DNA of 64,000 nucleotides from contig CM068313.1 in NCBI GenBank assembly GCA_034766995.1, positions 19,194,512 through 19,258,511 on the forward strand, written 5' to 3'. This stretch comes from Acanthacorydalis orientalis (lineage: Eukaryota > Arthropoda > Insecta > Megaloptera > Corydalidae). Shown piece by piece: positions 36,775-47,852 of this stretch. Numbering within the stretch: the first letter of the stretch is position 1; each line of letters starts with the position of its first letter. Both the position numbers and the translations under genes were made by a program. The notes beneath the pieces are model-generated. The model was not told the DNA's origin and ran no database searches. It saw only the letters and a list, made by a program, of their open reading frames with translations.

Positions 36775-36807
36775 GATATATAGATAGAAGGTAGATAGAT
36801 ATAGATG
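36710..36807. repeat. (TA)n followed by GATA repeats
   Basis: About 60 bp of (TA)n runs into TAGATA/GGTAGATAGATA words, the same TA-then-GATA order as in repeat copy A at 19.08-19.13 kb. Confidence 0.9.
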
Positions 36808-36980
36808 AATATTAGTATATTAATATATCACTACTTAAATCTTTATGAAGAAGCAATGGATAAATATCGTCTATACAATTTTTAAATGATAGACAATTAA
36901 GAATTTCATTTAATTTGTTTCCATGCACGAAACAAATTACATAAAATTGTATAAAGAACTAAAAACGAAATGTCTATAAT

Positions 36981-37175
36981 ATGTACAGATGTTACTTAAG
37001 CTTAATTAATTTCACGACAAATCATAAAGAGGACATACGTGATTTACTGGATAAAAGCTTTGTCATTAAACATTACAGTTCTTCGTGGAACGTGACAAGG
37101 AATTGTAGTAGAACATATTTAGTTTCCTTCAAAACCACCATTAAATATATAATGTTCCCGACAATGTCGACTTGA
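36981..37175 (+). CDS. Possible small protein, unknown
   Basis: A 64-codon ATG frame begins MYRCYLSLINFTTNHKEDIR. Three N-glycosylation sequons (NFT, NVT, NCS) are visible but there is no signal peptide. A run of purine-first codons in the first half is mildly coding-like. No family is recognised. Confidence 0.12.
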   Translation: MYRCYLSLINFTTNHKEDIRDLLDKSFVIKHYSSSWNVTRNCSRTYLVSFKTTIKYIMFPTMST

Positions 37176-37463
37176 AAAAAATATATAAAGCACGAAACGT
37201 ATCTCGTTTACTCTCAGACTGTGTATATAGTATGTAAACTTTTCTATAAATTACCTATATTGGTAATATATTAAGTGTCTGCAATACGTCAACTTCAAAC
37301 TGATTGAGTAGAAATATCGAATTACTTATTAAAAAGTAAAAGCTGAAGAACTCGTCGCTGTATATTTATAGAATATTATCAATCAATGTTTGTTTTTTAT
37401 TAAATATTAATTTTGTAAAATGTTGCATTGATACTTATTATTTTCGAAATATAATTTAATACG

Positions 37464-37468
37464 TATAT

Positions 37469-37501
<33 letters not shown>

Positions 37502-37517
37502 ATACATACATGTATAT
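37464..37517. repeat. (TA)n / CATA microsatellite
   Basis: About 25 bp of (TA)n then CATACATACATG. Confidence 0.95.
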
Positions 37518-37656
37518 GAAATTATTACCTGGGAACCGAAGAATATATAAAGACGAAGATAGAGGCCAATGAAATAATGAAATTAAACATTTTATTGGAA
37601 ATCAGTGAAAAAATAAGGCTTTCAATCGTACAAAATAGAAAATCATTGAAGATACC

Positions 37657-37685
37657 TTTATTCAGGAGTGGATTGAAAGAGGCTG

Positions 37686-37688
<3 letters not shown>
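37657..37688 (+). repeat. Short dispersed motif, copy 2, followed by (TA)n
   Basis: About 26 of 32 positions match 23319-23350 in the same orientation, again followed directly by (TA)n (37689-37721). The sequence upstream to about 37510 has a different texture from its surroundings and may belong to the same element. Confidence 0.5.

Positions 37689-37721
<33 letters not shown>
37689..37721. repeat. (TA)n microsatellite
   Basis: A pure tract of about 33 bp. Confidence 0.95.
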
Positions 37722-37724
<3 letters not shown>

Positions 37725-38469
37725 CCTCTTATAGGAAATCTTAAAAGTAATCGGTAGGCATGTTGTTTTTTTGATGAAAAATGACAATTGATTGAAATAA
37801 AATTATCGTCATTCTAATCATGAATGGTATTTGTATTTAACTAATTGGTTTAATGCGTAATTCCTTTAAAAAGTAATTTGTTATTATATAAAATTATTAA
37901 ATTAAAAAAGGAAACTGTTCTCTAAAAATATACAAAATGTTAGAGTAGAATGTTATTAATAGAACTTAAACTATTAATAAAAATTAATATTAATTTATTA
38001 ATAAAAATTAATTCAGAATTGTATTATAACTAATAAATTAAATAAAAAGGAGTGCTCATCAAAGAAAACGTAAATAAATACAGTACACATAGTTATAAAT
38101 AAGTACTTTATTTATGTGTATATTATAATTAAATATGAATGTTGTGTTATTCTTAATAAAAAATATATAAGTAAAGCCAGTATTAAAATATACATTTTTT
38201 TATTTATTTCGAAATATATAAGAAATTATATAAAGAAATATTACAACGTAGAAGTATATTTTATTTCCATAAAGAAAATTAGATATTAAAACGCACATTT
38301 TCTTCTTTCCATCTTTATAGAGGTCATATTTTTTATAGCTTTAAATACAATTTCCCGATTCACATTTATAAGTAACACTAGCAATTTCCATATTTTCTAA
38401 CAAGTAAAATCTCGAATGTTAATTTAATAAAAAAAACCCTACGTACAAAATATCCACGTATGCAAACAA

Positions 38470-38790
38470 GAATGTTGTCTTACATAATGTAACCAACAGC
38501 GGCAATAAAAAAAACTTCAGTGGCAACCTTTCAGTAGAAAGGAATGTCGGTTTACAGATCTAAGCGACCCTGCTTTAACGCCACCACTGACCCCTTTCCC
38601 TGTTTCATGTATGTGCGAAGTTTTTACGATATTTTTTTGTGCCGACGAGGTGGCACTGCCACTGGCACTGGTTGCAGCCTGATGATGTTTTTACCGCCTG
38701 GGGCTAATGGTTCACCCCGTTCCCGAAAAATCATGCGGACGAACAGTATCAAAGTAGAACGGTGGTTTCTTTCACATTTAGAATAGACTT
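38470..38790. other. GC-normal island 11
   Basis: A CpG-containing island. It holds the near-palindrome GTGGCACTGCCAC, overlapping a CACTGGCACTGG direct repeat, around 38650-38672. A plus frame (38544-38786, ATG, MSVYRSKRPCFNATTDPFPC) and a minus open stretch compete, so at most one is real. Confidence 0.4.
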
Positions 38791-38812
38791 CTTTTCTTTT
38801 TAGTATACTAGT
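38624..38812 (-). other. Stop-free 62-codon stretch, possible terminal exon
   Basis: Between an in-frame TAA (38813-38815) and a TAA (38624-38626) the minus strand is open. It reads a basic, well-mixed sequence including FRERGEPLAPGGKNIIRLQP and ending in PPRRHKKIS. It lacks an ATG in its first half, so it would have to be an exon. The preceding bases show no strong polypyrimidine/AG acceptor. Length alone is not significant at this composition. Confidence 0.15.
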
Positions 38813-40469
38813 TTATCAGAATTTACTTATATAAATGTTTTTTTTTCTTCGTTTTTATATTGACTCTAGAAATACGAGTGTATTTACTTTACAAAGGATA
38901 AAACTATATTTATGTGTATTTTTTTTGTATCAAACAGTATCCATATATATATATATATATAATATATTTGTTTTAGTAACATATATTATTATATTGATAT
39001 CGAATTATTTTCTGAGATTTTATGATTATCATTTAATGTAACATACTAAGAAAATTGAATAAAATGTCTTACAAAATCGATAAAATTCCAGCAAAAATTC
39101 TATTGCTGATACGTTTATAACAAATTATAATTTTTAATTCGATTCTATTTTTTACTTATTGTATTTAAAAATAAATTCGTGATGTCATTACCACATTAAC
39201 AAAATTACAATAAGAACACATGCTTTTACATAGAAAAGACCGTCTGTGATTATTGATAATTAGAAAAAAATGTTTTATAATGTATTGTTAAATTACTTTT
39301 TATTAAAGTCTGAATTTATTAAAACAATAGACATTGATTTATGGATTTTTTGTAGTCTCTTTTAAAATCATTAAATTCATCTTTTAAATTTATTGAATGT
39401 TAAAATATATATCTTAAAAATATTAATAGTTATTCTTGAAAATAATATTTTTCAAACGTGTAATTAAATTTGTTAATAAAATATAATCATGGAGATTTGT
39501 ATGCATTAGTGTTTAGCTAATCATTGTTTTTGGATTCATATTTTTGATTATATATGTATTATATTCCATGACAATATAAGACTAAATAGGTTATTTGAAA
39601 TATAACCTTTGTAAATTAAAAAGACATGCATAATATGATTTCTTTAATTTTACTGATGTTAAATTATTAATTTTTGAAGCGATATTGCATATTTTCATTG
39701 AATTAGCATATGCAAGTTATTAATATTTAATATTTTTCAAAACTTGATTTTAATAGTTTCAATTATTGTATTTTATTACACTTTTTAAAGAAATTGATAG
39801 ATTTTTTAACAATAGAAGTATAATTTTATAAAAAAATCAGTAATATGAATAAATTTTATTTCTTAAGGAGGAGTTAGCTAACTTTAATAAAATAATTTAC
39901 TTTATATTGAAATTTATAAATAACTATAAATAATTTTTTTTTATTAAAAAAGTAATTAAAATAACGATGTAATTTTCTTTCTTGTTTGATATATACTATA
40001 AAAGTATTCAATTATGAATTGTTTTGTTTTTAGTTAAATATCATTTTTAGAAGAAAAATGCAGGTCGTTTAAACACTATTATAATAATTTTAATTAACTC
40101 TGGTTACAAATTACATTCGTAAATTGCATCAAACATCAAGTCTTTGTTGAACAATGTACATACATTAAAGTGTCGGGAGTACATTAAGGAATAGATAAAT
40201 ATAGAAAGATATTATCTTACAGTTTCTAGTTGATTTCGTCCTACTGTCGAGAGAAAATAACACGAACGAATGAGTACAGTACACTTATTTAAAAATGTAT
40301 TCGATTTACATAGTAGATGTCTTCATTGATGTACATCATTTGGAACATTTTGACATTTATACCGTAAGTTGAAAACTTCTCAAGTTTATTTTGTACGCAC
40401 GAATATAAATTTCCATATTTTGATAAAATATTTCGAATATTAGGGAATAGTAAGAAAAAAAAATACATC
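38813..40469. other. AT-rich noncoding sequence
   Basis: No gene is seen. A 68-codon plus frame at 38835-39041 is F/Y/I-rich and spans a (TA)n tract, so I treat it as chance. Confidence 0.6.
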
Positions 40470-41030
40470 TGTAGTAGAATCTTATGATTCCCGTCGGTAT
40501 GCGTCCAAGCGTTAAAATGTAAGCTTAGGTTTTGCGTCAGGCGGGCGAAAAGCTCCTGCTGCTTCTTTTAAAATATCCACCCGTCATGTCAAAAGGATAA
40601 CGCCCCGGAGAAATCTGGACTTAATGGAACAGGCCTGCTTGGCTGCCGCTTGACCGGCAACCTACACATACAGAGGATAATATAAGATTCTTTTTAAGAA
40701 CACGTTACCTTATTTACTGTCATTTCAGTATCAAAAAAGTCGTACACGCTCGCTTGAATACTCTTCCTTATATTTATATCAGCGAGCCGAGTGACGATGA
40801 TGGAAGGCTCGTGTTGTGTTGAATTTTTACGCTGAGTGAATACTGTCGTATTGTGGCCGTGTCCTTTTTTCACGGTCCGTTGCTAAAAATAATGCGCGAA
40901 ACGTGTTATTGTGCGTCGGTCCGTAGGTGGTCCCGTTTTAAAACATTTTTTTATAGCAGCTTATAATTTTGCGTTGTTATACGTTCTCTATGCGTTGCGT
41001 TACGTTAACGACTTGTATAACGATTGTTTC
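40470..41030. promoter_or_regulatory. CpG-dense island 12, promoter or enhancer candidate
   Basis: This is the largest island. By eye about 40 CpGs occur in about 560 bp, in DNA where CpG is otherwise rare, with balanced base composition throughout. It contains CCGTG...CACGG (small stem near 40856-40876), GCGCGAAACGTG and a run of ACG/GCG words to 41030. Short open stretches exist on both strands at 40516-40653, but no known protein is evident. The density suggests an unmethylated promoter or a deeply conserved element. Confidence 0.45.
40516..40653 (+). other. Stop-free 45-codon stretch, possible terminal exon
   Basis: The plus strand is open from just after an in-frame TAA to TGA and ends ITPRRNLDLMEQACLAAA. 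A TTAG|G step at about 40524-40529 could be a weak acceptor. The antisense strand offers a competing reading of 24 codons that follows an acceptor-like CTCTGTATGTGTAG|G (complement of about 40663-40677). Both could be accidental. Confidence 0.15.
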
Positions 41031-41769
41031 GTTTTATTAATTTTTGATATTTTTTTTACAGTATAACTAAAGAAGTTAGTATACTAGCACTTAAATTTAT
41101 ACAACCATTTACTGCGAAATAAACATAAAAAAATTAAATAATATCTGCATATATGTTTGAGGTTTTATTTATCAATAGAAAAAATCTAAATTGTTCACTA
41201 TCTGATATAGACTTTTTCTACTTAATATCATTATTGTTTCTTAAAAGATACGATATTCATTATTTTTAATACTCTTATACTTCTTTCAGACTTAGTGTAC
41301 TTTCAGTATAAATGTAAAACGGAAAACTTTCATTTTGATTTTTTAGATAGATTAGAATTAATTAAACAATTCACAAAATTCTCATAACAGATATTATTGT
41401 ATATTATGGATACATTGATAAACCGTTATAAGAAATTACTTTTATAGTTATTTTTACATAATTACTGATATATTATTATGCTCTGATCAATTATCATATT
41501 TCAAGTGAAAGAAATAAATTGGAAAAATAATTAAAATCAGTTGTAAATGTAAATAATACATAAAGTACGAAATGAGTTAAGAAAAAATTCTATAACTGAA
41601 TAATATATAATATTAAATGTTTTTAAAATTAAAATTTATTGTTAATTATTAGTAATTTATTTTGTACGTATTATAAATAATTTATTAAAATGTGAAATCA
41701 TATCAAAAACAAAATTAAAATAACACCAGAATTAAATTAATTAATCAAGTAATTTGTATTATTAATAGT

Positions 41770-41782
41770 TATATATATATAC

Positions 41783-41845
<63 letters not shown>

Positions 41846-41880
41846 TATATATATATATACATACACATATACATAAATAT
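41770..41880. repeat. Long (TA)n / CATA compound microsatellite
   Basis: About 110 bp of (TA)n with CA interruptions, ending in ACATACACATATACATA. Confidence 0.95.
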
Positions 41881-41970
41881 CAAAGAATAAAAATTTATAG
41901 TTCTTCATTTTTTAAAAGGAAATGTATTTTTTTTTATTGTAATAGTCGAAAATTTGAAATGATGTTAAAA

Positions 41971-41978
41971 TTATATAT

Positions 41979-42025
<47 letters not shown>
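41971..42025. repeat. (TA)n microsatellite
   Basis: About 54 bp with one CATACATA step. Confidence 0.95.
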
Positions 42026-42027
<2 letters not shown>

Positions 42028-42269
42028 AAATTAAAGAAACAGTATATCACTTATCACTAATATTACCATGACAAGTTTCTAAATAAAAAAAAATTACTGA
42101 AAAAACAGAAATGTAATATCTAGCCATATATAACAAATATTTCTTAAAATTTCAAAAAATGGCCAAATTTTTTTTAAAATAACATAGAGATTTTGTACTA
42201 AATTATTATTAACTGTGATACCCGAAGTTACACGAAATTTTCATGAAGAATTATATTTTTTTTTTATGT

Positions 42270-42720
42270 AACTCATGTTATATTGCGTCTTCATTTCTGT
42301 GATTGTAAATCGGAGTTGTGTGTTTCTCCAAAATCAGCCTTCGTCTTCTTATTGTGTATTGTCCGTGTATGAATGCGGAGCCTGGTTCGTTCAATATGTG
42401 GGAAAATTTAAAAAAAAACTCATAAAGCAATGGTTACCAGTTTATTCCCCCGTGAAGCATCCTACTTCTATCCCATGCCTCTTTAATGTCCTCGCCCGTT
42501 GGCAATGATGATCGCGGCTCGTCAAAATATGACGGCTGCACGAATTTATTTTTTTGGTGACTCCTGCCGATCCTTATATGTAATGGGATCACTCTCGCCG
42601 ATCCGAGCTGGTCTGCTGTTTGGCTGTTCAGTGGCTTGTTATAGAATTTTCAGCTCATCTAGAATTAGATATGAAATGTGCGTCTTTATAAAACAACTGC
42701 TTGCAATCTATTTGTGAGAA
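42270..42720. other. GC-normal island 13
   Basis: A 450-bp balanced island. Direct repeats TGCCGATCC and CGCCGATCC lie at about 42565 and 42598. Plus frames at 42275-42508 and 42499-42717 are C/F/Y-rich, as antisense frames of coding DNA often are. The minus strand holds a better-mixed open stretch, listed next. Confidence 0.4.
42434..42649 (-). other. Stop-free 71-codon stretch, possible terminal exon
   Basis: Open on the minus strand between TGA (42650-42652) and TAA (42434-42436). The sequence is hydrophilic and well mixed, includes FVQPSYFDEPRSSLPTGEDI and ends AWDRSRMLHGGINW. About 60% of codons start with a purine. There is no early ATG, so it would be a last exon; AACAAG|CC near its start is only a weak acceptor. 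It is the most protein-like hidden frame in the window, but no family is recognised. Confidence 0.22.
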
Positions 42721-42740
42721 TGCTTATAAAGAAATACTAA

Positions 42741-42752
42741 ATACACACACAT

Positions 42753-42791
<39 letters not shown>

Positions 42792-42793
42792 TT
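42741..42793. repeat. (CA)n(TA)n compound microsatellite
   Basis: An ACACACACATACACA lead then about 35 bp of (TA)n. Confidence 0.95.
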
Positions 42794-42812
42794 ACAATAT
42801 TAAACGACAAAT

Positions 42813-42903
42813 ATATGTGACATTGATGTATGTGACATGAGCGAAGCGAGCCGGGGGCAGAGCCCATCTATGAGTATAACAATTAGAGGGCAGAGGCCCA
42901 TGG
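42813..42903. mobile_element. Small GC-rich module with repeated words, possible element end
   Basis: TATGTGACAT occurs twice, 16 bp apart (42814 and 42829). It is followed by GAGCGAAGCGAGCCGGGGGC and then two related words, GGGCAGAGCCCAT and GGGCAGAGGCCCAT, about 35 bp apart. Both words can form small GGGC/GCCC stems. The abrupt GC-rich block in AT-rich DNA looks like a piece of a mobile element. A GAAGCGAG core also occurs, inverted, in the module at 61.34 kb. I do not recognise the class. Confidence 0.35.
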
Positions 42904-43789
42904 TAATATAATAAGATATAAGGTTTGCTTATGAATTATTTTTTTTTCAATATTAATAATACATCAAACATTATACTTCGTACAAATTTCAATATTATAT
43001 AATAAAAACAAATTGACAAGAAATGCCTGTGATACATAATTTATATTAACTTTATTCTTTCTTTTGTTATATCTGTACAGAATGCTCACCATGTTAAATA
43101 TAAATATTTTTATCATATATTAAACTGTACCGTTTGTACGTATTTGTATACACTTCTATATAAAAAAAACAAGGATGAGGTAATTTTCCATCTTTTTTAT
43201 TTTGAAATACATTTCATATATAAATATCACATGTAACTTGATCAAAATATGCACTATTTGTCTACACATTAGATGATATGCATGTCTTTAGTAGTTATTT
43301 AGTTGTAGTTGTGCAATCAGTGTATGTAGATTACCGATGTTTAATTTTCTTCGTAGGATGTAAATCTAAATTTAATTTCATCAAATGTGTAAAGAAATTC
43401 ATATAGTATTGATACGTTGTTCGACTAATAATGATTCGTGTTTTTTTGTGTCTAATTTTTAATTTTTTTTGACCGTACACGGGGTGAACATTTGTGTTGT
43501 GTAGTGTGCTGTGTCAATGTTCTAGAAGGTTGAAATCGGTAAGCAAAGGAATGCATTTTTATTTTATAATAATACTGTTAATATTGTTGAACGGTTAAAT
43601 ATATGATTTAAATAATGTTTTCGTTTTATATCAATAAACTATATTTTATATAGTTTTTAATAAAAATATAAGTATATTCATTACTTTAAAAAGATATATT
43701 TATTAAATATTAATAGTCCATTATAGAGTAATATTACTTCTTTGGTCGAATGTTTTTCCTATGTATGATCTTAATATTAAATTTAAGAT
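42904..43789. other. AT-rich noncoding sequence
   Basis: No gene is seen. A patch at 43460-43550 is slightly more balanced. Confidence 0.6.
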
Positions 43790-43877
43790 TTATATATATA
43801 TATATATACACATATATATATATATATATATACATATGTACATAGACATACATATATATGTATATATACATATATGT

Positions 43878-43908
<31 letters not shown>

Positions 43909-43923
43909 AATTTATATACATAC

Positions 43924-43976
<53 letters not shown>

Positions 43977-43986
43977 AATATATGTG
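43790..43986. repeat. Longest microsatellite, about 197 bp of (TA)n / CATA / TATG
   Basis: An almost uninterrupted TA array carries CATA and TATG words that are mutually complementary, so the centre (about 43825-43885) can form many alternative hairpins. It produces three overlapping spurious YIYIYI frames on both strands. Confidence 0.97.
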
Positions 43987-44690
43987 TACTAAACAAAACT
44001 GAACATTTATTGTATATGATAATATAAAAAAGAATCCGTAGTGCCAAATTATCCGAAATTCTGTAATATTTATATTTATAATAATGTGAGTGAAACAACC
44101 ATTTTTGGTTTGTAAATTATTTAAAATGCAAGTACATAAGTTTTTCTTAGTTTTTACTAAACAATACTTATTTTAAATAAAAGTGATATGGACTGAAAAA
44201 ATATTAAAAATTTGTAGTCTACTTTTATATTTACGTTTTTTTTTTATTATAACCCGTGTATTTCGTTAGTTGTCTCTCTAGATCGTAACTCTTCCTTTGT
44301 TTAAATTTATACTTTTTTTTTCTAAAATTGTATATAGCGGCCATCTTATGAATGATGACTGCACATAGTTATACTGTTATAGTAGATATTTGTAAAAAAA
44401 GTTTGTTGAATTTAGTAATTAAGGAGATTAAATATTCATTTTAATTATAGATTTAACACAAATTTGCGTTCTTTTATCTACGTTTTAAGATTTATTATTA
44501 ATTTGCACAAATAAAGATTGTCATGTATTGAAGGCATCGTAGTATTGTTTCGTAAAAGTTATGCAACTATAAATTCTCTCTGCAGTGGAAAAAAAAATCG
44601 CTTCTTATATTAATAGCAAAAAGAAAAGATATTTAAAATTAGAGAAATTCACATGAAGAGAGTCAATTTGACAAATTTTTAATTTCCGTC

Positions 44691-44708
44691 CTATTTTCAT
44701 GAAAATAG
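44691..44708. repeat. Perfect 18-bp palindrome
   Basis: CTATTTTCATGAAAATAG is exactly self-complementary. It could be a dimeric binding site or chance. Confidence 0.7.
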
Positions 44709-46340
44709 ATATCTGGAGAAGTTTTAAACCACAGATTTTGAATCCGATGATATTTTTAAATTCTTTTTTGAATATAGGGAAGTACAGGATGGTATATCGT
44801 TGACGCAGTTATATATTAGTTATAATTTAATGTTAATGCTAGAGCTATTACATTTTTTACTTTGTGATGTAGAAAGTACTTTTTGATAAGAAATCAATTT
44901 AAAATTTTAACGTTAATATAGAAAGTACTTTAACTGATAAACAGAAATATTTTTATCTGTCGGTAGAAATATAATTTAAAATATGAGAATTAATATTTAA
45001 TATAATGAAAACGTAAAGGAGTTCAAAGTTAATTAATGAGCAGTTTTATTTTGCATACTATATTTTATTTATATTATATTTATATTAGTTTGAATTGTTT
45101 TTCTTTGAAAGAACGAGTATTTGCACTTTTATTGTTTTCTTGATAATTTAAATTCTTTAGCTCATTTTGTATATATATATATACCATTGTGTATATGTAT
45201 AAATAAATTTCAACTGTTGATACTATGTAAATTTCATAATAAGTTCTTTACTAGTTCAAAAATAATTCAGTCTTGAGTCAATATGTTGAAAAATTTACAT
45301 GTTCAAAAGAAACACTGTACTTGATAGTACACAACAAAGAGTTAGTAAACGTTTTCATGCGACTTGAGTTAAAACAAACAAAAAACTTTTATTGTGTGGC
45401 CTTTGTATCGTAAAGAACAGGGCATTCATTTAAACCTTTTATACGGAACAACGTCACTGCTACTTTAATGACTCTTTTCGGAATGTAATTAGACCGGTGT
45501 AGTATGTGTGTGTATATTGTATGTGTACATGCTTGTCTGTTTGTATTAACGTGCCTTTGTGTATGGGTGGAATTTTACTATAAAAGAAAATGAAACTGCG
45601 AAATACCCACTAACTCACTCATTTTTCACATTTCACGGCAATGCTTATTTTTCACAGTTCGTTCTTGTCCGTGTTTCTTATGTACGACGTCTTTTGCTCG
45701 CGTTGCTTTTAAAACAAATAGCAATTATATTTATATTATCAGGTTAAATGTTGATATTCGTTTTCGGGATTTTTATTTACAAATATAGAACGAATTTTAT
45801 TACTTGTGCATTTTATAAAATAAAATATAAAACATTAATTTAAATATTATTTAAATAATTATATTAAAAACAACGTATTATTATTACATTATATTTGTAA
45901 GAAATATCATAAATTTTATGTTTTTCAAATAAATAAAGTAATATAAAAAGTCAACATAAGAAAACTACATATAAATGAAATTACATTAATATTCATCATT
46001 TGTTGAAAACTGTATAAATAAAGGCAAGCACAATACTATATATGTTTGAAGTTAATATTTTCATTGTTCTATAAATATGATTATATGAATAAAGTTGTAA
46101 ATTTGTTACAACTTTAATTAAATGTATATAAATGTACTTTTGATATTCAAGAATATAATGGAAATATATCTCTAGGCTATGAAATAAAAATTAAATATAT
46201 GTTAAATAAAAACGACAAGTTTTTATTTCGGATTTTATAGTCATATATAGTAAAAATAAATAATAATTTATTTGTTTGTACGAATTTCTCATCTAAATAT
46301 AAAATTGTTGTTGAAAATCAAATTTAATTCTGAATTTTAA

Positions 46341-46392
46341 TTATATATATATATATACATATGTGTGTGAGAGAGAAAAAGAGATATATATA
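46341..46392. repeat. (TA)(TG)(GA)(TA) compound microsatellite
   Basis: Four dinucleotide types follow each other in about 50 bp. Confidence 0.9.
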
Positions 46393-47831
46393 GTTTCGGA
46401 GAAAGTTTACCTTTTTAAAATTTCGTAATTTTCAAAATATTATGTTAGAGTTTGTGCGTTTTGTTCATATTTTATGCAAATTTAAGGTCATTACTCAATT
46501 ATAACACATTTTTAAATTACGACATGAAAAATAAATTTTCGTGGAAATTTTAAATAGGCGCTAACATTTTTATTTAATATTTTGTTATATTGTACTACAT
46601 ATTTTACATGAATTAAAACATTATGGTAAAATATTGTAGTAATATGTTATTAGAATCTTAATTTTATTTATTTGATATATCATTTATCATTTTTATTGTT
46701 TCTTTTAATCATTTATTTTTTAATTCGTAAAAATACATTATACTTATAGTTTATGTTTAGGTATTTTTGTAGTATTTTGTTATTGTGAGTATTAATAAAA
46801 ATGGGTCTATACATTATAATATAGGTAAATAGTATTCCACTCGTTATAATTGTAGTTTAAATACTTTTTAAAGTTCTATTTGTTGGTTCTTGCAATTTGT
46901 TATTTTGATATTCTGTACTAGTATTTATTTAATAGATATTTAGTGTTGTTTATTCGTTGTAATAGAAGCTATCAGGAATTATAATTTCCTAGTAAAAGTG
47001 ATCTGAAAGAAACATATTGTTTCATCAAAGGGATACCTTTATTGAAGTACTATAAAAGTATTTAAAATTCATATTACATTATGAAGAAACCAGATATTGG
47101 ACAAATGTACAGAAAAGTGGTATTTTTTATCTTAAATAGTCCTTAGAGGTTAGCTTAAGTAAAATGGTAAAATAATTCGGATGGAAAAGTTTAGAAGTAA
47201 GAAGAAAATGGAAAAATTGGATTTGCATTTTAAAACAATTTGTAGGATGTCCAGAATGAGCGGAATTTAATCAATGATTAATAACCACTACTCTTTTATA
47301 AAGATAATAATAATGCATTAAAAATTAAATTTAATTTAAAAAAAAACCATAAAAAAGAATGGGGAAATGTTTAACGTTTTATAAAGATCTTACTCTTGGA
47401 ATGAATTGAAAATTGTATCTAATATTTATCTAATATTTTCACATAAGTTAGTACTTATAATTTTTAATGGGGAATATACATCTAAAATACCTTCAGAAAG
47501 ATAGCTGTGTCTTGATATTTGTTATTATTATGAAAATTAACGAAATGTACATTCGTAGAAAAGATATATATATATATATATAATTTTTTTTTTAATTTTC
47601 AAAAAGAATTAAGTAAAAGTAAAATGAAGTATTGTACATACGTTTCCAATACAGTAAATTAACTTTTTCGTTTTAATCATAAAGATAACATTCAATATTC
47701 ACTTAATATTATTGAAAAGTCGAAGTGAGCATTCCAGACGTGACCAAAACAATCAGGATCGAATCCATGCTTGCCCAAACAATATTTCGCTATCGGTCGA
47801 TCGGCCGCGTACGATACAGCCTTGCTGCACA

Positions 47832-47847
47832 GGCGTGACGTCACGCC
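47832..47847. promoter_or_regulatory. Perfect 16-bp palindrome with CRE core
   Basis: GGCGTGACGTCACGCC is exactly self-complementary and contains TGACGTCA, the CREB/ATF consensus. It ends 5 bp before the ATG of the exon-like frame. That close spacing would suit either a promoter-proximal site or plain coding sequence. Confidence 0.5.
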
Positions 47848-47852
47848 CGATC

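Larger units (their letters stand above)
34886..36980. other. AT-rich noncoding sequence with microsatellites
   Basis: No gene is recognised. Confidence 0.6.
37176..38469. other. AT-rich noncoding sequence
   Basis: No gene is seen. A 17-bp direct repeat of TATTAATAAAAATTAAT occurs twice near 37972-38014. The dispersed motif at 37657 is listed separately. Confidence 0.55.
41031..42269. other. AT-rich noncoding sequence with microsatellites
   Basis: No gene is recognised. Confidence 0.65.
43987..47699. other. AT-rich noncoding sequence
   Basis: No gene is recognised. A perfect 18-bp palindrome lies at 44691-44708. A more balanced patch at 45340-45740 includes a 62-codon plus frame (45559-45747, GTG start) ending in hydrophobic sequence, not convincing. 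A compound microsatellite lies at 46341-46392. Confidence 0.55.

Noticed and set aside
36660..36800. Possible third copy of the 278-bp repeat
   Set aside because: Only the GACGCATTATTATCGAT-like word and the (TA)n/GATA order resemble it; the boundary motifs and downstream unit are absent.
43734..44098. Three overlapping frames of 65-102 codons around the longest TA array
   Set aside because: They overlap on both strands and come from the repeat and its AT-rich edges.
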